Origin: Methanobacterium petrolearium
Lineage (GTDB): Archaea; Methanobacteriota; Methanobacteria; Methanobacteriales; Methanobacteriaceae
Direction: 5' to 3'
Length of the DNA: 64,000 nucleotides
NCBI RefSeq assembly: GCF_017873625.1
Contig: NZ_JAGGKL010000003.1
Span: 1-64,000, forward strand
Shown here: positions 1-10,485 of the stretch, one piece after another
Numbering within the stretch: the first letter of the stretch is position 1
Layout of the letters: every line of letters begins with the position of its first letter
Notes under the pieces: model-generated
What the model saw: only the letters and a program-made list of their open reading frames with translations
The model's database searches: none
Told to the model about the DNA's origin: nothing
Position numbers and translations under genes: made by a program

Positions 1-164
1 TCACTGCTAACTCCGACTTTCAGATCACTAGCAGAATTTTCATTGTTCACATTGTTATCTTGGTCACCAACTGCACCTGAAATAGGAACAGCCGCAAAAA
101 CCATACACATCATACATAGTACTGCATAAATAGAGCTTCGCTTAACGAGCTTAATCTTAATCAT
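1..164 (-). CDS. Secreted protein, N-terminal fragment cut by the window edge
   Basis: Only the first 54 codons are inside the window; the rest lies beyond position 1. The start ATG (164-162) follows a GGAGG ribosome site. Residues 1-33 form a typical signal peptide: lysines and an arginine, a hydrophobic stretch rich in Met/Ala/Val, then a small-residue cleavage region. The mature part begins with Asp/Asn-rich sequence followed by DLKVGVSS. That resembles the NLEIGMKG that opens the peptidoglycan-binding domain of the secreted protein at 2061-2801. Inference: this is probably a paralogous secreted cell-wall-binding protein, but the domain itself cannot be seen here. Confidence 0.75.
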   Translation of the reverse strand, partial: MIKIKLVKRSSIYAVLCMMCMVFAAVPISGAVGDQDNNVNNENSASDLKVGVSS

Positions 165-788
165 ACCGCCTCCGAGTTTCAAAAAAAGTCTATATAGACT
201 TTCTTATAATCATTTCATTAAAACAACATCACTTATAAAGCTTTCGAAAAAAATCAGCAAAAAAAGGCCTATCATAGCTCTGTTTTTAATTTAAAGCTCA
301 TTTTAAGGTTTTCAATCATGCTGGTTAGAGAAAGCATCTTTCCTTTAGTATTTTTAGTAAATCAGCTCATTTTATAGTTTGTTTATAGAAAATAAGAATA
401 TCCAATCCATTTATAACAATAGCTGCTTATCTCATATAACTTCTAAAAAGAGTTTATTGTTCAGTTAATTTTATAAATAAGATTAAAATAGACTTATTGG
501 TTAAAAACAATCATTATAGTTGTTAATTAAATTTAAACGATCTTAAGGTCTTTTTTTATAATTGAGGTTCTATCCATTTATTTTAATAATTTTCGGCTTT
601 TTAAAGGGAATGTTTAATAACTTTCCTAGGAATTTATTCTGTGGGTTCTGATAGTAAGTATGGTTATATACACTAATTTTTAAGTTTATATAAAAAAATT
701 GAGAATGAGTGTTCCTTTAATGGGATTAAACTTTTATTAAAAATAAATATTTGTAAATTATAAAAGTGTTAAAAATTTTTTAATCATT
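165..788. other. AT-rich spacer without recognised gene
   Basis: About 620 bases of very AT-rich sequence between two minus-strand genes. It should hold the promoter of the secreted protein to its left. I see no RNA gene, no open frame with a credible ribosome site and no clear repeat. Confidence 0.5.
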
Positions 789-1067
789 TTAGGATGTTTC
801 TGTGTTTTCTCCCAATTTGAGGCGATTGATATTTTCAGATATCCTTAAAAGATAGTCAGTTAATTCATCGATTTTTACCGCCACAACTGATTCAGTGATC
901 TCCTCCATTTCTGGATCATTACTGGTGTCATAAACTTTAATGGTGGTTTCTGTGAAATTTTCCATGTTAAACCTTTTAATTTTTTCCATTGCTACTTGAA
1001 GGTCTTCATATGCTTTTAATTCACCTAGAATGTAATTTCGTTCATTTACTAGTTCTTCTAAATTCAC
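789..1067 (-). CDS. Small coiled-coil hypothetical protein
   Basis: A 92-residue, acidic, highly charged protein with no recognised family. It begins at a GTG codon with GGGGTGA eight bases upstream. Residues 1-33 and 68-88 have helical heptad-like patterns of Leu/Ile with Glu/Lys, so a helical hairpin or coiled coil is likely. There is no signal peptide, membrane segment or cysteine. It stands alone between long spacers, transcribed in the same direction as the Nudix gene upstream. No function can be assigned. Confidence 0.6.
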   Translation of the reverse strand: MNLEELVNERNYILGELKAYEDLQVAMEKIKRFNMENFTETTIKVYDTSNDPEMEEITESVVAVKIDELTDYLLRISENINRLKLGENTETS

Positions 1068-1303
1068 TGAATTTCACCCCTCAATTTCTGTTTAAACAAC
1101 TTCATCATAATCCATTAAGAATCACAATATTCCAATTGGTATCAAATCTGATATTGATTCTGTTAAGGACATTATCATATTACACATTGGTTTAAAAGTT
1201 TTTTGTTTTATATAAAAATTATTCTAATATTTATGCATTTACTTGTTTAGTAATCATAAATAAAATATTCCTTTGAATGAATGATTTTTGATGATTTGAT
1301 GAT

Positions 1304-1807
1304 TTATTTTTTTATGATTTTGTCCATGGAACTTTGTATGGACTTTAGCCATGGTTTGACACTGCTAGTAACATTATTTTTCTCATCTTCGTGGTCATTA
1401 TCTGTAGTTGTGACTTGATTGGTTACAAAGTCGTATAACCAGTCTGCCATGTCGTATTCTGGTAGCTTTTCAAAGAATACCCATGCATATCCCTCATGTT
1501 CATGGCTGAGTTTGATGTTACCTTCGATGATCGAACCAGACATGATAATGTGAACTGCTCTAATCACGTGTAGATTTTGTTCTGATACTCCAACAACATG
1601 ATCCAGGGATATTCTGAGTTTTGTTTCTTCATAAACTTCCCTAATCAGTGCATGGTCAAAGGATTCTCCCTGATCAACTTTTCCTCCAGGAAGTTCCCAT
1701 TTTCCAGGGTTAGTTTTAGAATCTGTGGATCTTTTCAAGATAAGAACTTTACCATCTTTATCTGTTAATAAAACCCGCACAGAGAGGCCAAAAACATAAT
1801 CAATCAT
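1304..1807 (-). CDS. Nudix hydrolase
   Basis: A 167-residue protein. Residues about 5-135 form a Nudix domain, with the box G-x5-E-x7-R-E-x2-E-E around residues 42-64 (GGKVDQGES then REVYEET). This family hydrolyses nucleoside diphosphates linked to another moiety, using metal bound by the REXXEE glutamates. The early segment GKVLILKRS and the GKWELPGG lead-in are typical of MutT/ADP-ribose-type members. A charged tail of about 35 residues ends in basic residues. The start ATG has AAGGGGAT upstream. The substrate cannot be deduced. The promoter region contains the 11-base repeat array at 1931-1985. Confidence 0.85.
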   Translation of the reverse strand: MIDYVFGLSVRVLLTDKDGKVLILKRSTDSKTNPGKWELPGGKVDQGESFDHALIREVYEETKLRISLDHVVGVSEQNLHVIRAVHIIMSGSIIEGNIKLSHEHEGYAWVFFEKLPEYDMADWLYDFVTNQVTTTDNDHEDEKNNVTSSVKPWLKSIQSSMDKIIKK

Positions 1808-1930
1808 TTTAATCCCCTTATAAATCGGTTAAAAATTACTTCTCCATGATTTTATCCACAAAATACTATTTCTAAAGTACTTATAATGATTATTCCTAAA
1901 TATAATTTAATAATGTTTATTTTAATATCA

Positions 1931-1985
1931 TTACTATTAAATTACTATTAAATTACTATTAAATTACTATTAAATTACTATTAAA
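1931..1985. repeat. Five tandem copies of an 11-base AT-rich unit
   Basis: The unit TTACTATTAAA is repeated five times without a mismatch and is followed by TTATT. It lies between the 3' end of the secreted PG-binding protein gene and the 5' end of the Nudix gene, 124-178 bases upstream of the Nudix start. One unit per roughly one helical turn puts the A/T tracts in phase, which can favour curved DNA. Confidence 0.9.
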
Positions 1986-2060
1986 TTATTTTAAAAAAAA
2001 AGTTGAATCAACAGTTGTGGCGTACAACTGCTGAATATGGATTATTTCAATCCATTGGGG

Positions 2061-3701
<1,641 letters not shown>

Positions 3702-3920
3702 ATGAAAACTGAAGATTTAAACCAGAAATGTCCTATATGTGGGTGCAAGGATAAAAACATATCTCAAACAAAAAATAAGGAACAAAATTTAGACATGTGT
3801 TACATCCCCCATATTCCTGATGGTGCCGTGGGAGTAATACGCTGCTCTGAATGTGGCCATATATTTGAGTACTGTAAAAACAGGAAACTGAAACAAGAAG
3901 TTAAAAAAATAGAGATTTAA
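3702..3920 (+). CDS. Small zinc-ribbon protein
   Basis: A 72-residue protein with two Cys pairs that should bind one zinc ion: CPICGC near residue 10 and CSECGH near residue 49. It has no other domain, and its tail is Lys/Glu-rich. Such mini zinc ribbons in archaea often bind nucleic acid or serve as adaptor modules, but the partner is unknown. The start ATG has GAGGG eight bases upstream. It is divergent from the secreted wall protein and convergent with the small tail-anchored gene. Confidence 0.7.
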   Translation: MKTEDLNQKCPICGCKDKNISQTKNKEQNLDMCYIPHIPDGAVGVIRCSECGHIFEYCKNRKLKQEVKKIEI

Positions 3921-3987
3921 AATAACGATTAATGTTCCACTTTTTTAATTTTTTCTCTAATTTTTTACTAAAGGGAAGATGCATTTA

Positions 3988-4152
3988 CTAACTGGATTGA
4001 AACCTCCATAAAGCTAATATAAATATAATTATGACTACAATAAGAACTACAAAAAGAATTTTAGTAATGAGTAGACTTTTTTCCCTTTCTTTCTGGAAGT
4101 TTTTCTCATATTCATCTAATTTCCGGTTAATATCATCTAAAGCCAATGTCAT
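3988..4152 (-). CDS. 54-residue tail-anchored membrane protein
   Basis: A short frame of 54 codons. Residues 1-27 are charged and helical (LDDINRKLDEYEKNFQKE). Residues about 28-48 are a single hydrophobic segment rich in Ile/Val/Leu, with a short tail ending in RFQSS. This is the layout of a tail-anchored or small bitopic protein. It starts 23 bases after the stop of the YhaM-like gene on the same strand, so co-transcription is likely. GAGAGG abuts the ATG directly; the TTG two codons later (4146) would have more normal spacing. No family recognised. Confidence 0.6.
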   Translation of the reverse strand: MTLALDDINRKLDEYEKNFQKEREKSLLITKILFVVLIVVIIIFILALWRFQSS

Positions 4153-4175
4153 CCTCTCTAATCATGTAATTTGCT

Positions 4176-5099
4176 TTAATTTTTTGGGGATTGTTTCGTT
4201 TGGAGAATCCCTCTGACTTTAGCATCTAGATTATCAGCATGATGAAGGGCAACCGCTTCAGGAGTTTGGGGATTTACTGGTGAACCCCATCCATTCTGTA
4301 CATCACCATGATGACTCAACATTATATGCAAAAGCTGCGTTTGAAGATCTTCAGGCATTTCAATCTTACAGTCTCTAATCTTCTCTTTAACCATGTCACA
4401 GGATATGAATAAATGATCCAGTAATCTACCTTCACTGGAAATATCTATAGTCACCAGATCATAATCATAGGCCTTTAACTTACCAATATCATGTAATATT
4501 GCCCCAGTGTAGAGTAAATCCTGGTCTATTTCAGGAAAAATTTCACATGTTTTTTTGCAAATCATCAAAACCTCTACTGTGTGTTCTAATAATCCCCCCA
4601 GATAGTTATGATGATAGATTTTGGCGGATGGGGCATTGTAGAATTCATCAGTGAATGTTTCATCACAAAAAAAGGCTTTAAGAAGATTTTTCAGATGTGG
4701 ATTCTTAATTTCATTGATGGTTAGGAAGATTTCATTGACCAGTTCATCTTGGTCTTTATGGGAAGTTCGTATATAATCATCCAGATCATATTCATCCTTA
4801 GCCATTTTCTGGAAACTGTCAACTTTTATACTGAAGTTGCCAGAATTACGGGGAAACTCATCAACAGTTCCATTAATAGTATAAATACTCTTTTTTTCAA
4901 TACCCTGATAAATATCATTAGCACCCTGATTAGGAAACATACGTGCAGTTATTTGGCCAGTTTTATCGGTTAAACTGAACTCTATATAATCTTTCCCATT
5001 TCTGGCTGTTTTGATAGTTTTATCTGCTATCACAAATGAGGTTTTAATCCTTCTAATCTGGTTCAAATTCTCTATGAAATCTTCTTCTTTTTTAAACAT
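4176..5099 (-). CDS. YhaM-like 3'-5' exoribonuclease (OB fold plus HD domain)
   Basis: A 307-residue protein. Residues about 15-100 fit an OB-fold nucleic-acid-binding domain (GKDYIEFSLTDKTG), and residues 160-300 an HD phosphohydrolase domain. Probable metal ligands are His173 (LLEHT), the pair His203-Asp204 (ILHDIGK), His263-His264 and Asp289 (HHADN). Family knowledge: the same OB-HD order occurs in Bacillus YhaM, a 3'-5' exonuclease acting on RNA and single-stranded DNA. The start chosen is the ATG at 5099 preceded by GAAGGAG. The frame is open upstream, but those codons do not resemble the family. It is divergent from an RNase J-like gene, so both sides of this promoter region may concern RNA decay. 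Confidence 0.8.
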   Translation of the reverse strand: MFKKEEDFIENLNQIRRIKTSFVIADKTIKTARNGKDYIEFSLTDKTGQITARMFPNQGANDIYQGIEKKSIYTINGTVDEFPRNSGNFSIKVDSFQKMAKDEYDLDDYIRTSHKDQDELVNEIFLTINEIKNPHLKNLLKAFFCDETFTDEFYNAPSAKIYHHNYLGGLLEHTVEVLMICKKTCEIFPEIDQDLLYTGAILHDIGKLKAYDYDLVTIDISSEGRLLDHLFISCDMVKEKIRDCKIEMPEDLQTQLLHIMLSHHGDVQNGWGSPVNPQTPEAVALHHADNLDAKVRGILQTKQSPKN

Positions 5100-5268
5100 A
5101 AAATCTCCTTCAACCATTACTACATAATTTAGAATTAAAACTACATAAATAGGACTAATGAATTTCCTTAATGTATCTGGATATGCTAAAGCAATCTCTT
5201 TTATATTAATAATAGATAGATCAAAATGGATATTTAATAAATAAAATGGGCCATTAGCAGGGAGGCAG

Positions 5269-6765
5269 GTGATTTTGACCAATATTAATTTTTTTGGTGG
5301 TGTGGATGAAATTGGTGGCAATAAAATCAGGGTAGAAGGAAAAAACGAATCTTTCTTCTTTGATTTTGGTATGGCATTTTCAAAGGCAAATGATTACTTA
5401 TCAGAGTTTTTACAACCACGCAAGGCCAATGGAATTCTTGATTTTGTTGAATTGGGCCTGTTACCCTGCATAAAGGGTATTTACCGTGAGGATTACTTAA
5501 GGCACGTGGGACTTTCCTATCCCAAAGAGCCTTCAGTGGATGGTGTTCTTATCAGCCACTCCCACGTTGATCACGTGGCTTATGTCCACCATTTACGGGA
5601 AGATATCCCTATTTATCTTTCCAATGAGTCATATTTAATTTTAAAAGCCCTGGAAGATACTGGTACATCATCCTTCTCAGAATATCTTCACTTAAAGAAA
5701 ACATTTTATATGAGTCCTAAAGTACGTGGTGATGGGTATAAAAGAACCAGTACCAAAATAAAACGTGACATCCGAATTGTAGAACCTTATAAAAAGTTTA
5801 ATATTGGTAACTTCCAGATTAAATCTGCTCCAGTTGACCATTCCCTTCCCGGGGCCTCGGCTTTCATTGTTGAAGGAGAAGAAGAGACTATCGTGTACAC
5901 TGGTGATCTTCGATTTCATGGTCGGAACCCTGAACTTACACGTAAATTCGTCAGGGAAGCAGCAAAGGCCAATCCAACCATCATGATCAGTGAAGGGACA
6001 CGTATTGATAAAAAAGAAAATATCAGTGAGGATGAAATTGAACAACGTGCATCAAGTGAAATTGCCAAACATAAGGGTCTGGTGGTGGTTAATTATCCTG
6101 TAAGGGATCTTGACCGCTTATTAACCTTTTACAAGGTTGCTCAGGATACTGAAAGAAAACTGGTAATCAGCCTTAAACAGGCCTATCTTTTGAAGCTTTT
6201 CCAGGGAACGGATAATGTTTATCCAGATTTATCTGATGTGATAATCTACAAACCCCGTAAAGGTTGGGGTCTTATTGGAGATGATAATTTTGCCTGTGTT
6301 GAAGATGAATGGTTGTGTGCTGATAAAATGGGTGCAAAAGAATCCCTCCGGGACTATAAAAAATGGGAGAGAGAATTTTTAGAATACGATAATGTCATAA
6401 ACTATAAGGATCTCCAGGAAAACCCACAGGATTATATTTTTCGCTGCGATTTTTTCGAGTTGAAAGAATTAATCGATATAAAACCAGCAAATGGTGTATA
6501 TATCAAGTCCAGTACCGAACCATTTGATAACCAGATGGAAATAAATGAAAAGAAGGTGCATAAATGGTTAAAGTTATTCAACTTACCTTTATTTGATAAA
6601 GAGTTCCATGCATCTGGTCATGCCAATGGTCAGGAGATTTTAAACATGATTCGTGATATAAACCCAGAAAAGGTTTACCCGGTACATACTGTTTATAAAG
6701 ATAAATTCAAAGAACTATGTGATGATGGGATCGAAGTAATTTACCCCATCCTTCATAAAAATTAA
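5269..6765 (+). CDS. MBL-fold metallohydrolase of RNase J / beta-CASP type
   Basis: About 498 residues. It carries the metallo-beta-lactamase signature HSHVDH (residues 97-102), a later DHSLPGA histidine, the YTGDLRFHG aspartate and a C-terminal ASGHA segment followed by PVHT, an arrangement typical of RNase J-like nucleases. The SEGTR segment resembles the beta-CASP acidic motif. Expected role: metal-dependent 5'-3' exo- or endonuclease on RNA. GGAGG at 5261-5265 is three bases from the GTG at 5269 and nine from the in-frame TTG at 5275. The TTG start would give the N-terminus TNINFFGGVDEIGGN and is equally plausible. It is divergent from the YhaM-like gene. Confidence 0.85.
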   Translation: MILTNINFFGGVDEIGGNKIRVEGKNESFFFDFGMAFSKANDYLSEFLQPRKANGILDFVELGLLPCIKGIYREDYLRHVGLSYPKEPSVDGVLISHSHVDHVAYVHHLREDIPIYLSNESYLILKALEDTGTSSFSEYLHLKKTFYMSPKVRGDGYKRTSTKIKRDIRIVEPYKKFNIGNFQIKSAPVDHSLPGASAFIVEGEEETIVYTGDLRFHGRNPELTRKFVREAAKANPTIMISEGTRIDKKENISEDEIEQRASSEIAKHKGLVVVNYPVRDLDRLLTFYKVAQDTERKLVISLKQAYLLKLFQGTDNVYPDLSDVIIYKPRKGWGLIGDDNFACVEDEWLCADKMGAKESLRDYKKWEREFLEYDNVINYKDLQENPQDYIFRCDFFELKELIDIKPANGVYIKSSTEPFDNQMEINEKKVHKWLKLFNLPLFDKEFHASGHANGQEILNMIRDINPEKVYPVHTVYKDKFKELCDDGIEVIYPILHKN

Positions 6766-6882
6766 AAATTTTGTAAAATGAACTTAGAACTAAAAATCGT
6801 TAATAATGGACCGTACTAATAGCAATTGACTTAACTAATTAAAAAATGGAATTAACAACCTTAAAATATGACCATGGAGACA

Positions 6883-8526
6883 TTACTTTGAACTCATTGT
6901 TAAAATAACTCCCACTATTAAAGCAACCATTAACAGGACGATCATACTTATTAAAGGTTTATCACTGTTTTTTATACCCAACCATTTTATGAAATACATA
7001 TTTTCATCTTTTTTGGGAGTTTCCTGCCCCATTTTTTCGTTTTTTGTTTTAATTTTGTTTTGAACAGCTGCTGGAGATGAATTTCTGGATTTGCCTTTTT
7101 TGGGGGTATCTGGTGGAGTTGATGTTTTAGATAACTTTGATGTGTGAACTTTCATAGGTTTTGAATTATTTAGAGAGGAAGTTTGTTTAGTATCTGTTTT
7201 TTTATCATTTCCTAAAGGTGTAAACTCAGTGTCATCAACAGTTTTCATAGTAAAAGTTGTATTTTCATCAGAATTATCCTGTTTAGAAATATTTGAAGAT
7301 TCAACCGTCCCAGTTGTAATCCCTGTAATCTCCGGTTTGGTTTCTAATGATCTTATTTGGGATTCTTTAGTTTCTTTGGGTTTAACTTCAGATGTACCGG
7401 TTATTTCAACTTCTTTATTGGAAGATCCAATTTCAGGTGTTTCAACTTCATCTAACTTTACACCTGATTGTACTTCTGGTGATTCACTGCCAGATTTTAT
7501 TACCTGCGAATCTTTAAACATCAATGGATCTGATATATTTTGTGATTCTTCTGATTTTTTTCCTTCGGATATTTCTCCTTCAGACAATTTTCCTTCAGAT
7601 ACTTCTCCTTCAGATACTTCTCCTTCAGATACTTCTCCTCCAGATACTTCTCCTCCAGATACTTCTCCTCCAGATACTTCTCCTCCAGATACTTCTCCTT
7701 CAAATACTTCTCCTTCAAATACTTCTCCTTCAGATACTTCTCCTTCAAATACTTCTCCTTCAGATACTTCTACTCCAGTTGATGGTAGCAGATGATCCTC
7801 ATGGATCGTTAAATTCGATTCTCCTTTAGTAAGTGAAGATTTTAAGGATTTGTTGGGATCTGTTGATTCATCAGGTGAAGAAATCCTGAGTGGTTTTGTT
7901 TTCCTTTCTTCCTTGATTTTGATCAAACCAGTTTCATGAACCGGTTCAGAAACTTCAGTGGTGACGTTAATAGATTTATGAATGTTGTTCCTATAGTTCT
8001 CTCTATTTCTCGATTTAAATCCATGTTTTTTTGATTTAATCTGATTTACGGCAATTTCAGCGTATAATTTAAGGGATCCGTTTTCTTCTTTTATAACTTT
8101 ATCTAAATGTTCTAAAGCTCTTTCATCACCAACAGCTGCAAGTGCTTGAGCTGCTTCCTGTCTTATTTTTTGATCATCATAATATAATGCATTGACAAGA
8201 CCTGTAACATCTTTATTTTGTTTTAATTGAGTTACATTCGGCTCAGAATAATAGTAATAACGCCGGTAATAGGCTCGGTTTTTGACAAGGGGCTCTTTTT
8301 TAGGGGATAACTCTGATTTAACCTCAGTTTTTCCATCATGTGACTTTTTTTTAAGTTCTTTGAGAGCATCAGATTTTACTTCATCATGTTTTCTTTTTCT
8401 TAGACCATCTAGGTTTTCCACGTACACTAAAGGGCCATAACATTCACATGCCACAAAATCTTCTGAGGATTCACCCTCCTTAAGTTTATAGTAACCTCCA
8501 CAATTTTGACAGATTAAATAACCCAT
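6883..8526 (-). CDS. Tail-anchored protein with zinc ribbon, HEAT-like repeats and low-complexity stalk
   Basis: A 547-residue mosaic. Residues 1-40 contain a zinc-ribbon-like module (CQNCGGYY, then CECYG). Residues about 105-165 form a pair of HEAT/PBS-lyase-like helical repeats (IRQEAAQALAAVGDERAL). Next comes a long Ser/Thr/Glu/Lys-rich region holding 14 pentapeptide repeats of the type EGEVS. It ends with one transmembrane helix (about residues 526-545) and two or three residues after it. The cytosolic part would therefore be tethered to the membrane on a flexible stalk. GGTGAG precedes the ATG. No known family covers the whole protein; HEAT-like repeats suggest protein-protein contact. 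Function unknown. Confidence 0.75.
   Translation of the reverse strand: MGYLICQNCGGYYKLKEGESSEDFVACECYGPLVYVENLDGLRKRKHDEVKSDALKELKKKSHDGKTEVKSELSPKKEPLVKNRAYYRRYYYYSEPNVTQLKQNKDVTGLVNALYYDDQKIRQEAAQALAAVGDERALEHLDKVIKEENGSLKLYAEIAVNQIKSKKHGFKSRNRENYRNNIHKSINVTTEVSEPVHETGLIKIKEERKTKPLRISSPDESTDPNKSLKSSLTKGESNLTIHEDHLLPSTGVEVSEGEVFEGEVSEGEVFEGEVFEGEVSGGEVSGGEVSGGEVSGGEVSEGEVSEGEVSEGKLSEGEISEGKKSEESQNISDPLMFKDSQVIKSGSESPEVQSGVKLDEVETPEIGSSNKEVEITGTSEVKPKETKESQIRSLETKPEITGITTGTVESSNISKQDNSDENTTFTMKTVDDTEFTPLGNDKKTDTKQTSSLNNSKPMKVHTSKLSKTSTPPDTPKKGKSRNSSPAAVQNKIKTKNEKMGQETPKKDENMYFIKWLGIKNSDKPLISMIVLLMVALIVGVILTMSSK
7561..7770. repeat. Fourteen tandem 15-base coding repeats
   Basis: The plus-strand unit TCCTTCAGATACTTC occurs in 14 contiguous copies (210 bases). 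Variants are TCCTCC in four adjacent copies and AAATAC in three copies. On the minus strand it encodes EGEVS/EGEVF/GGEVS repeats in the stalk of the tail-anchored protein. Runs of identical variants imply recent unequal exchange or slippage. Because the unit is a multiple of three, other frames stay open too, giving spurious open frames on both strands. Confidence 0.9.
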
Positions 8527-8816
8527 TATCTCACCAGAAATGAACCATATTATATTTTACTAATGATTTATCATAATATTAATTGGCAGACATTTAAATA
8601 AATTTTTTTTAGCATATAAATTGACTAACACCGCATGAAATTTTCTTAAAGTGGTTTTTTATCTTTAAAAAAATGTTTTATTCAATTATATTCTAATATT
8701 GCTCACTTATCAACAACAAAGCTTCAAAAAAAATTCTTGAACTTATGCATAGAACTTAATAGGGAATATATTATTAAATTGATTAGTACGATCTTAGTGA
8801 TTAGTTTTTGAGAATA

Positions 8817-10223
8817 TTATGAGTACTTTTTGCATCCAGTTTCCAGTCCCTTGATCATTTTAGATTTAAGTTCTTCGTAATTGGTTATGGCTCCAGGACC
8901 TATATGGAGGATAATATCCCCTGGTTTTGAATGTTTAATGGAAAGTTCACCCGCTGTAACCATATCTTCAACAGCTATTTTGAGACAATTTGAATCTTTA
9001 GCACCACGTAGTACCTCATTAGCAGATTCCATATCAAGAATACCAGTGGTTTCATTGTATCCGCTGGCAATAATTACATGTGCATGTTTTCCCAGTATTT
9101 TTCCAATCTGGAATTTATCCCGGGGATTGGTACTGTCAGGGTTATCTATTAAAATTATTAAATTAGAATTGCCAGTTACAGGAAACTCTTCTAAGGTGGA
9201 GAGGATACCTTCAGGTACAAAAGCAGCATCAAAATGAACTTCACGATCAGAATATTTTCCTATGTATTCTAAATGTCCGGATATTCCTTTAAACTTACTC
9301 AGAGCATCTTCAATTGATTCCACTTTTAAACCATAGGCAAGTCCCACAGTTGCAGCTGCTACTGAATTTTCGAAGTAATATCCGCGAAGATTAAATTCTG
9401 TTTTAAATTCTCCTTCACGTGATTTTATTTTATATTTTATTTCAATGTTACCATCTGCAAGAACACCTGAAACATCACATAACTGATTTCCAGTGCAGTA
9501 AAATATGGGTTTTTGAGTTGATTTTAATAGGTCTTTGCATTGTATATTGGAAATCAGAATATCTGTGGAATGGGTTATCATGAGTTTTCTCTGGATATAT
9601 TTTTCCAGGGATCCTTCAAATTCCGATAAATGGTCTGAATATAAGTTAGTCATAAGACCAATCTTAAGTTTTAACTCTGAAAGTAGGCGGATTGTTCCAT
9701 GGGGAAGTTCTAAAACAGCAATATCACTTTTAATATGGTCACCGTTAATAATTCCTTCGACTATCACTTCACTGAGAAGATTGCCTGATTGGGAGGAACA
9801 GGTCCATACGTTGTAACCAGCATTTTTAAAGATTTCAGAAATGATATGGGTGGTGCTGGTCTTTCCAAGGGTTCCGGTTACTCCAATAACATCCATATTA
9901 ATTGAATTTTCTAATATTTTTGCTATGTCCTCATTAATCAGCAATTTTAGTTCATTATCCACCAAGTAATGTCTGATTGTAGACTCCTTGGGTATGTTAG
10001 GAGAAATGTAGAATGCATCAACATCTTCAATGTCAGTGGGATCATCCCATCCCAATTGAAGATTCACACCTTCTTCTTCCATTTTTTTTAAGGTTTCTTG
10101 CACATCCTCTGGAAAATCTTCAAACTTTTTTTGATCAGTAATCATAACTTGATGACCAGCATAATTTAGAAGTCTGGCTGCTGGTCTCCCAGCGTTACCT
10201 GCACCAATAACAACACACTTCAT
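8817..10223 (-). CDS. Mur ligase family protein (MurC/MurD-like)
   Basis: A 468-residue three-domain Mur ligase. It has an N-terminal Rossmann-like domain (VVIGAGNAGRPAARLL), a central ATPase with the P-loop GVTGTLGKTST near residue 115, and a C-terminal ligase domain. The family joins an amino acid or acid to a carboxylate with ATP. Family knowledge: methanobacteria use Mur-like ligases for pseudomurein peptide assembly, and a relative (CfbE) acts in coenzyme F430 synthesis. This one lacks the N-terminal sequence I associate with CfbE, so a pseudomurein role is the better inference, not proven. The start ATG at 10223 has GGAG nine bases upstream; an upstream alternative at 10250 has none. 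Flanked by spacers, apparently monocistronic. Confidence 0.8.
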   Translation of the reverse strand: MKCVVIGAGNAGRPAARLLNYAGHQVMITDQKKFEDFPEDVQETLKKMEEEGVNLQLGWDDPTDIEDVDAFYISPNIPKESTIRHYLVDNELKLLINEDIAKILENSINMDVIGVTGTLGKTSTTHIISEIFKNAGYNVWTCSSQSGNLLSEVIVEGIINGDHIKSDIAVLELPHGTIRLLSELKLKIGLMTNLYSDHLSEFEGSLEKYIQRKLMITHSTDILISNIQCKDLLKSTQKPIFYCTGNQLCDVSGVLADGNIEIKYKIKSREGEFKTEFNLRGYYFENSVAAATVGLAYGLKVESIEDALSKFKGISGHLEYIGKYSDREVHFDAAFVPEGILSTLEEFPVTGNSNLIILIDNPDSTNPRDKFQIGKILGKHAHVIIASGYNETTGILDMESANEVLRGAKDSNCLKIAVEDMVTAGELSIKHSKPGDIILHIGPGAITNYEELKSKMIKGLETGCKKYS

Positions 10224-10485
10224 ATGTATTATCTCCACACTTAGATTCAACTTACCGTTAAATATACTTTAACATGACTTCAACCCTAATTGAAACTATA
10301 TTGGTTATAGTTAGTAGTATCCAAACTAGATCCTAACATTATAAACTACTATAAAATGACACCAAAAGTTTGATATTAAAATTCTATCTGTTAATGATTA
10401 TTATTAGATTTGCCATATATTAAAATTTATTCTATTTCTAACACTCTCTGTAGGTAATACTTAATAAGATAAGATTATACGATTT

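Noticed and set aside
4031..4216. Plus-strand frame of 61 codons
   Set aside because: It is antisense to the better supported 54-residue tail-anchored gene and the end of the YhaM-like gene, and has no ribosome site.
7561..7770. CRISPR-like array
   Set aside because: Units are contiguous 15-mers without spacers and are in frame in a protein.
7524..7829. Open frames of 75-188 codons on both strands across the 15-base repeat array
   Set aside because: They exist only because a 15-base repeat keeps every frame open; their predicted products are pure repeats and lack ribosome sites.
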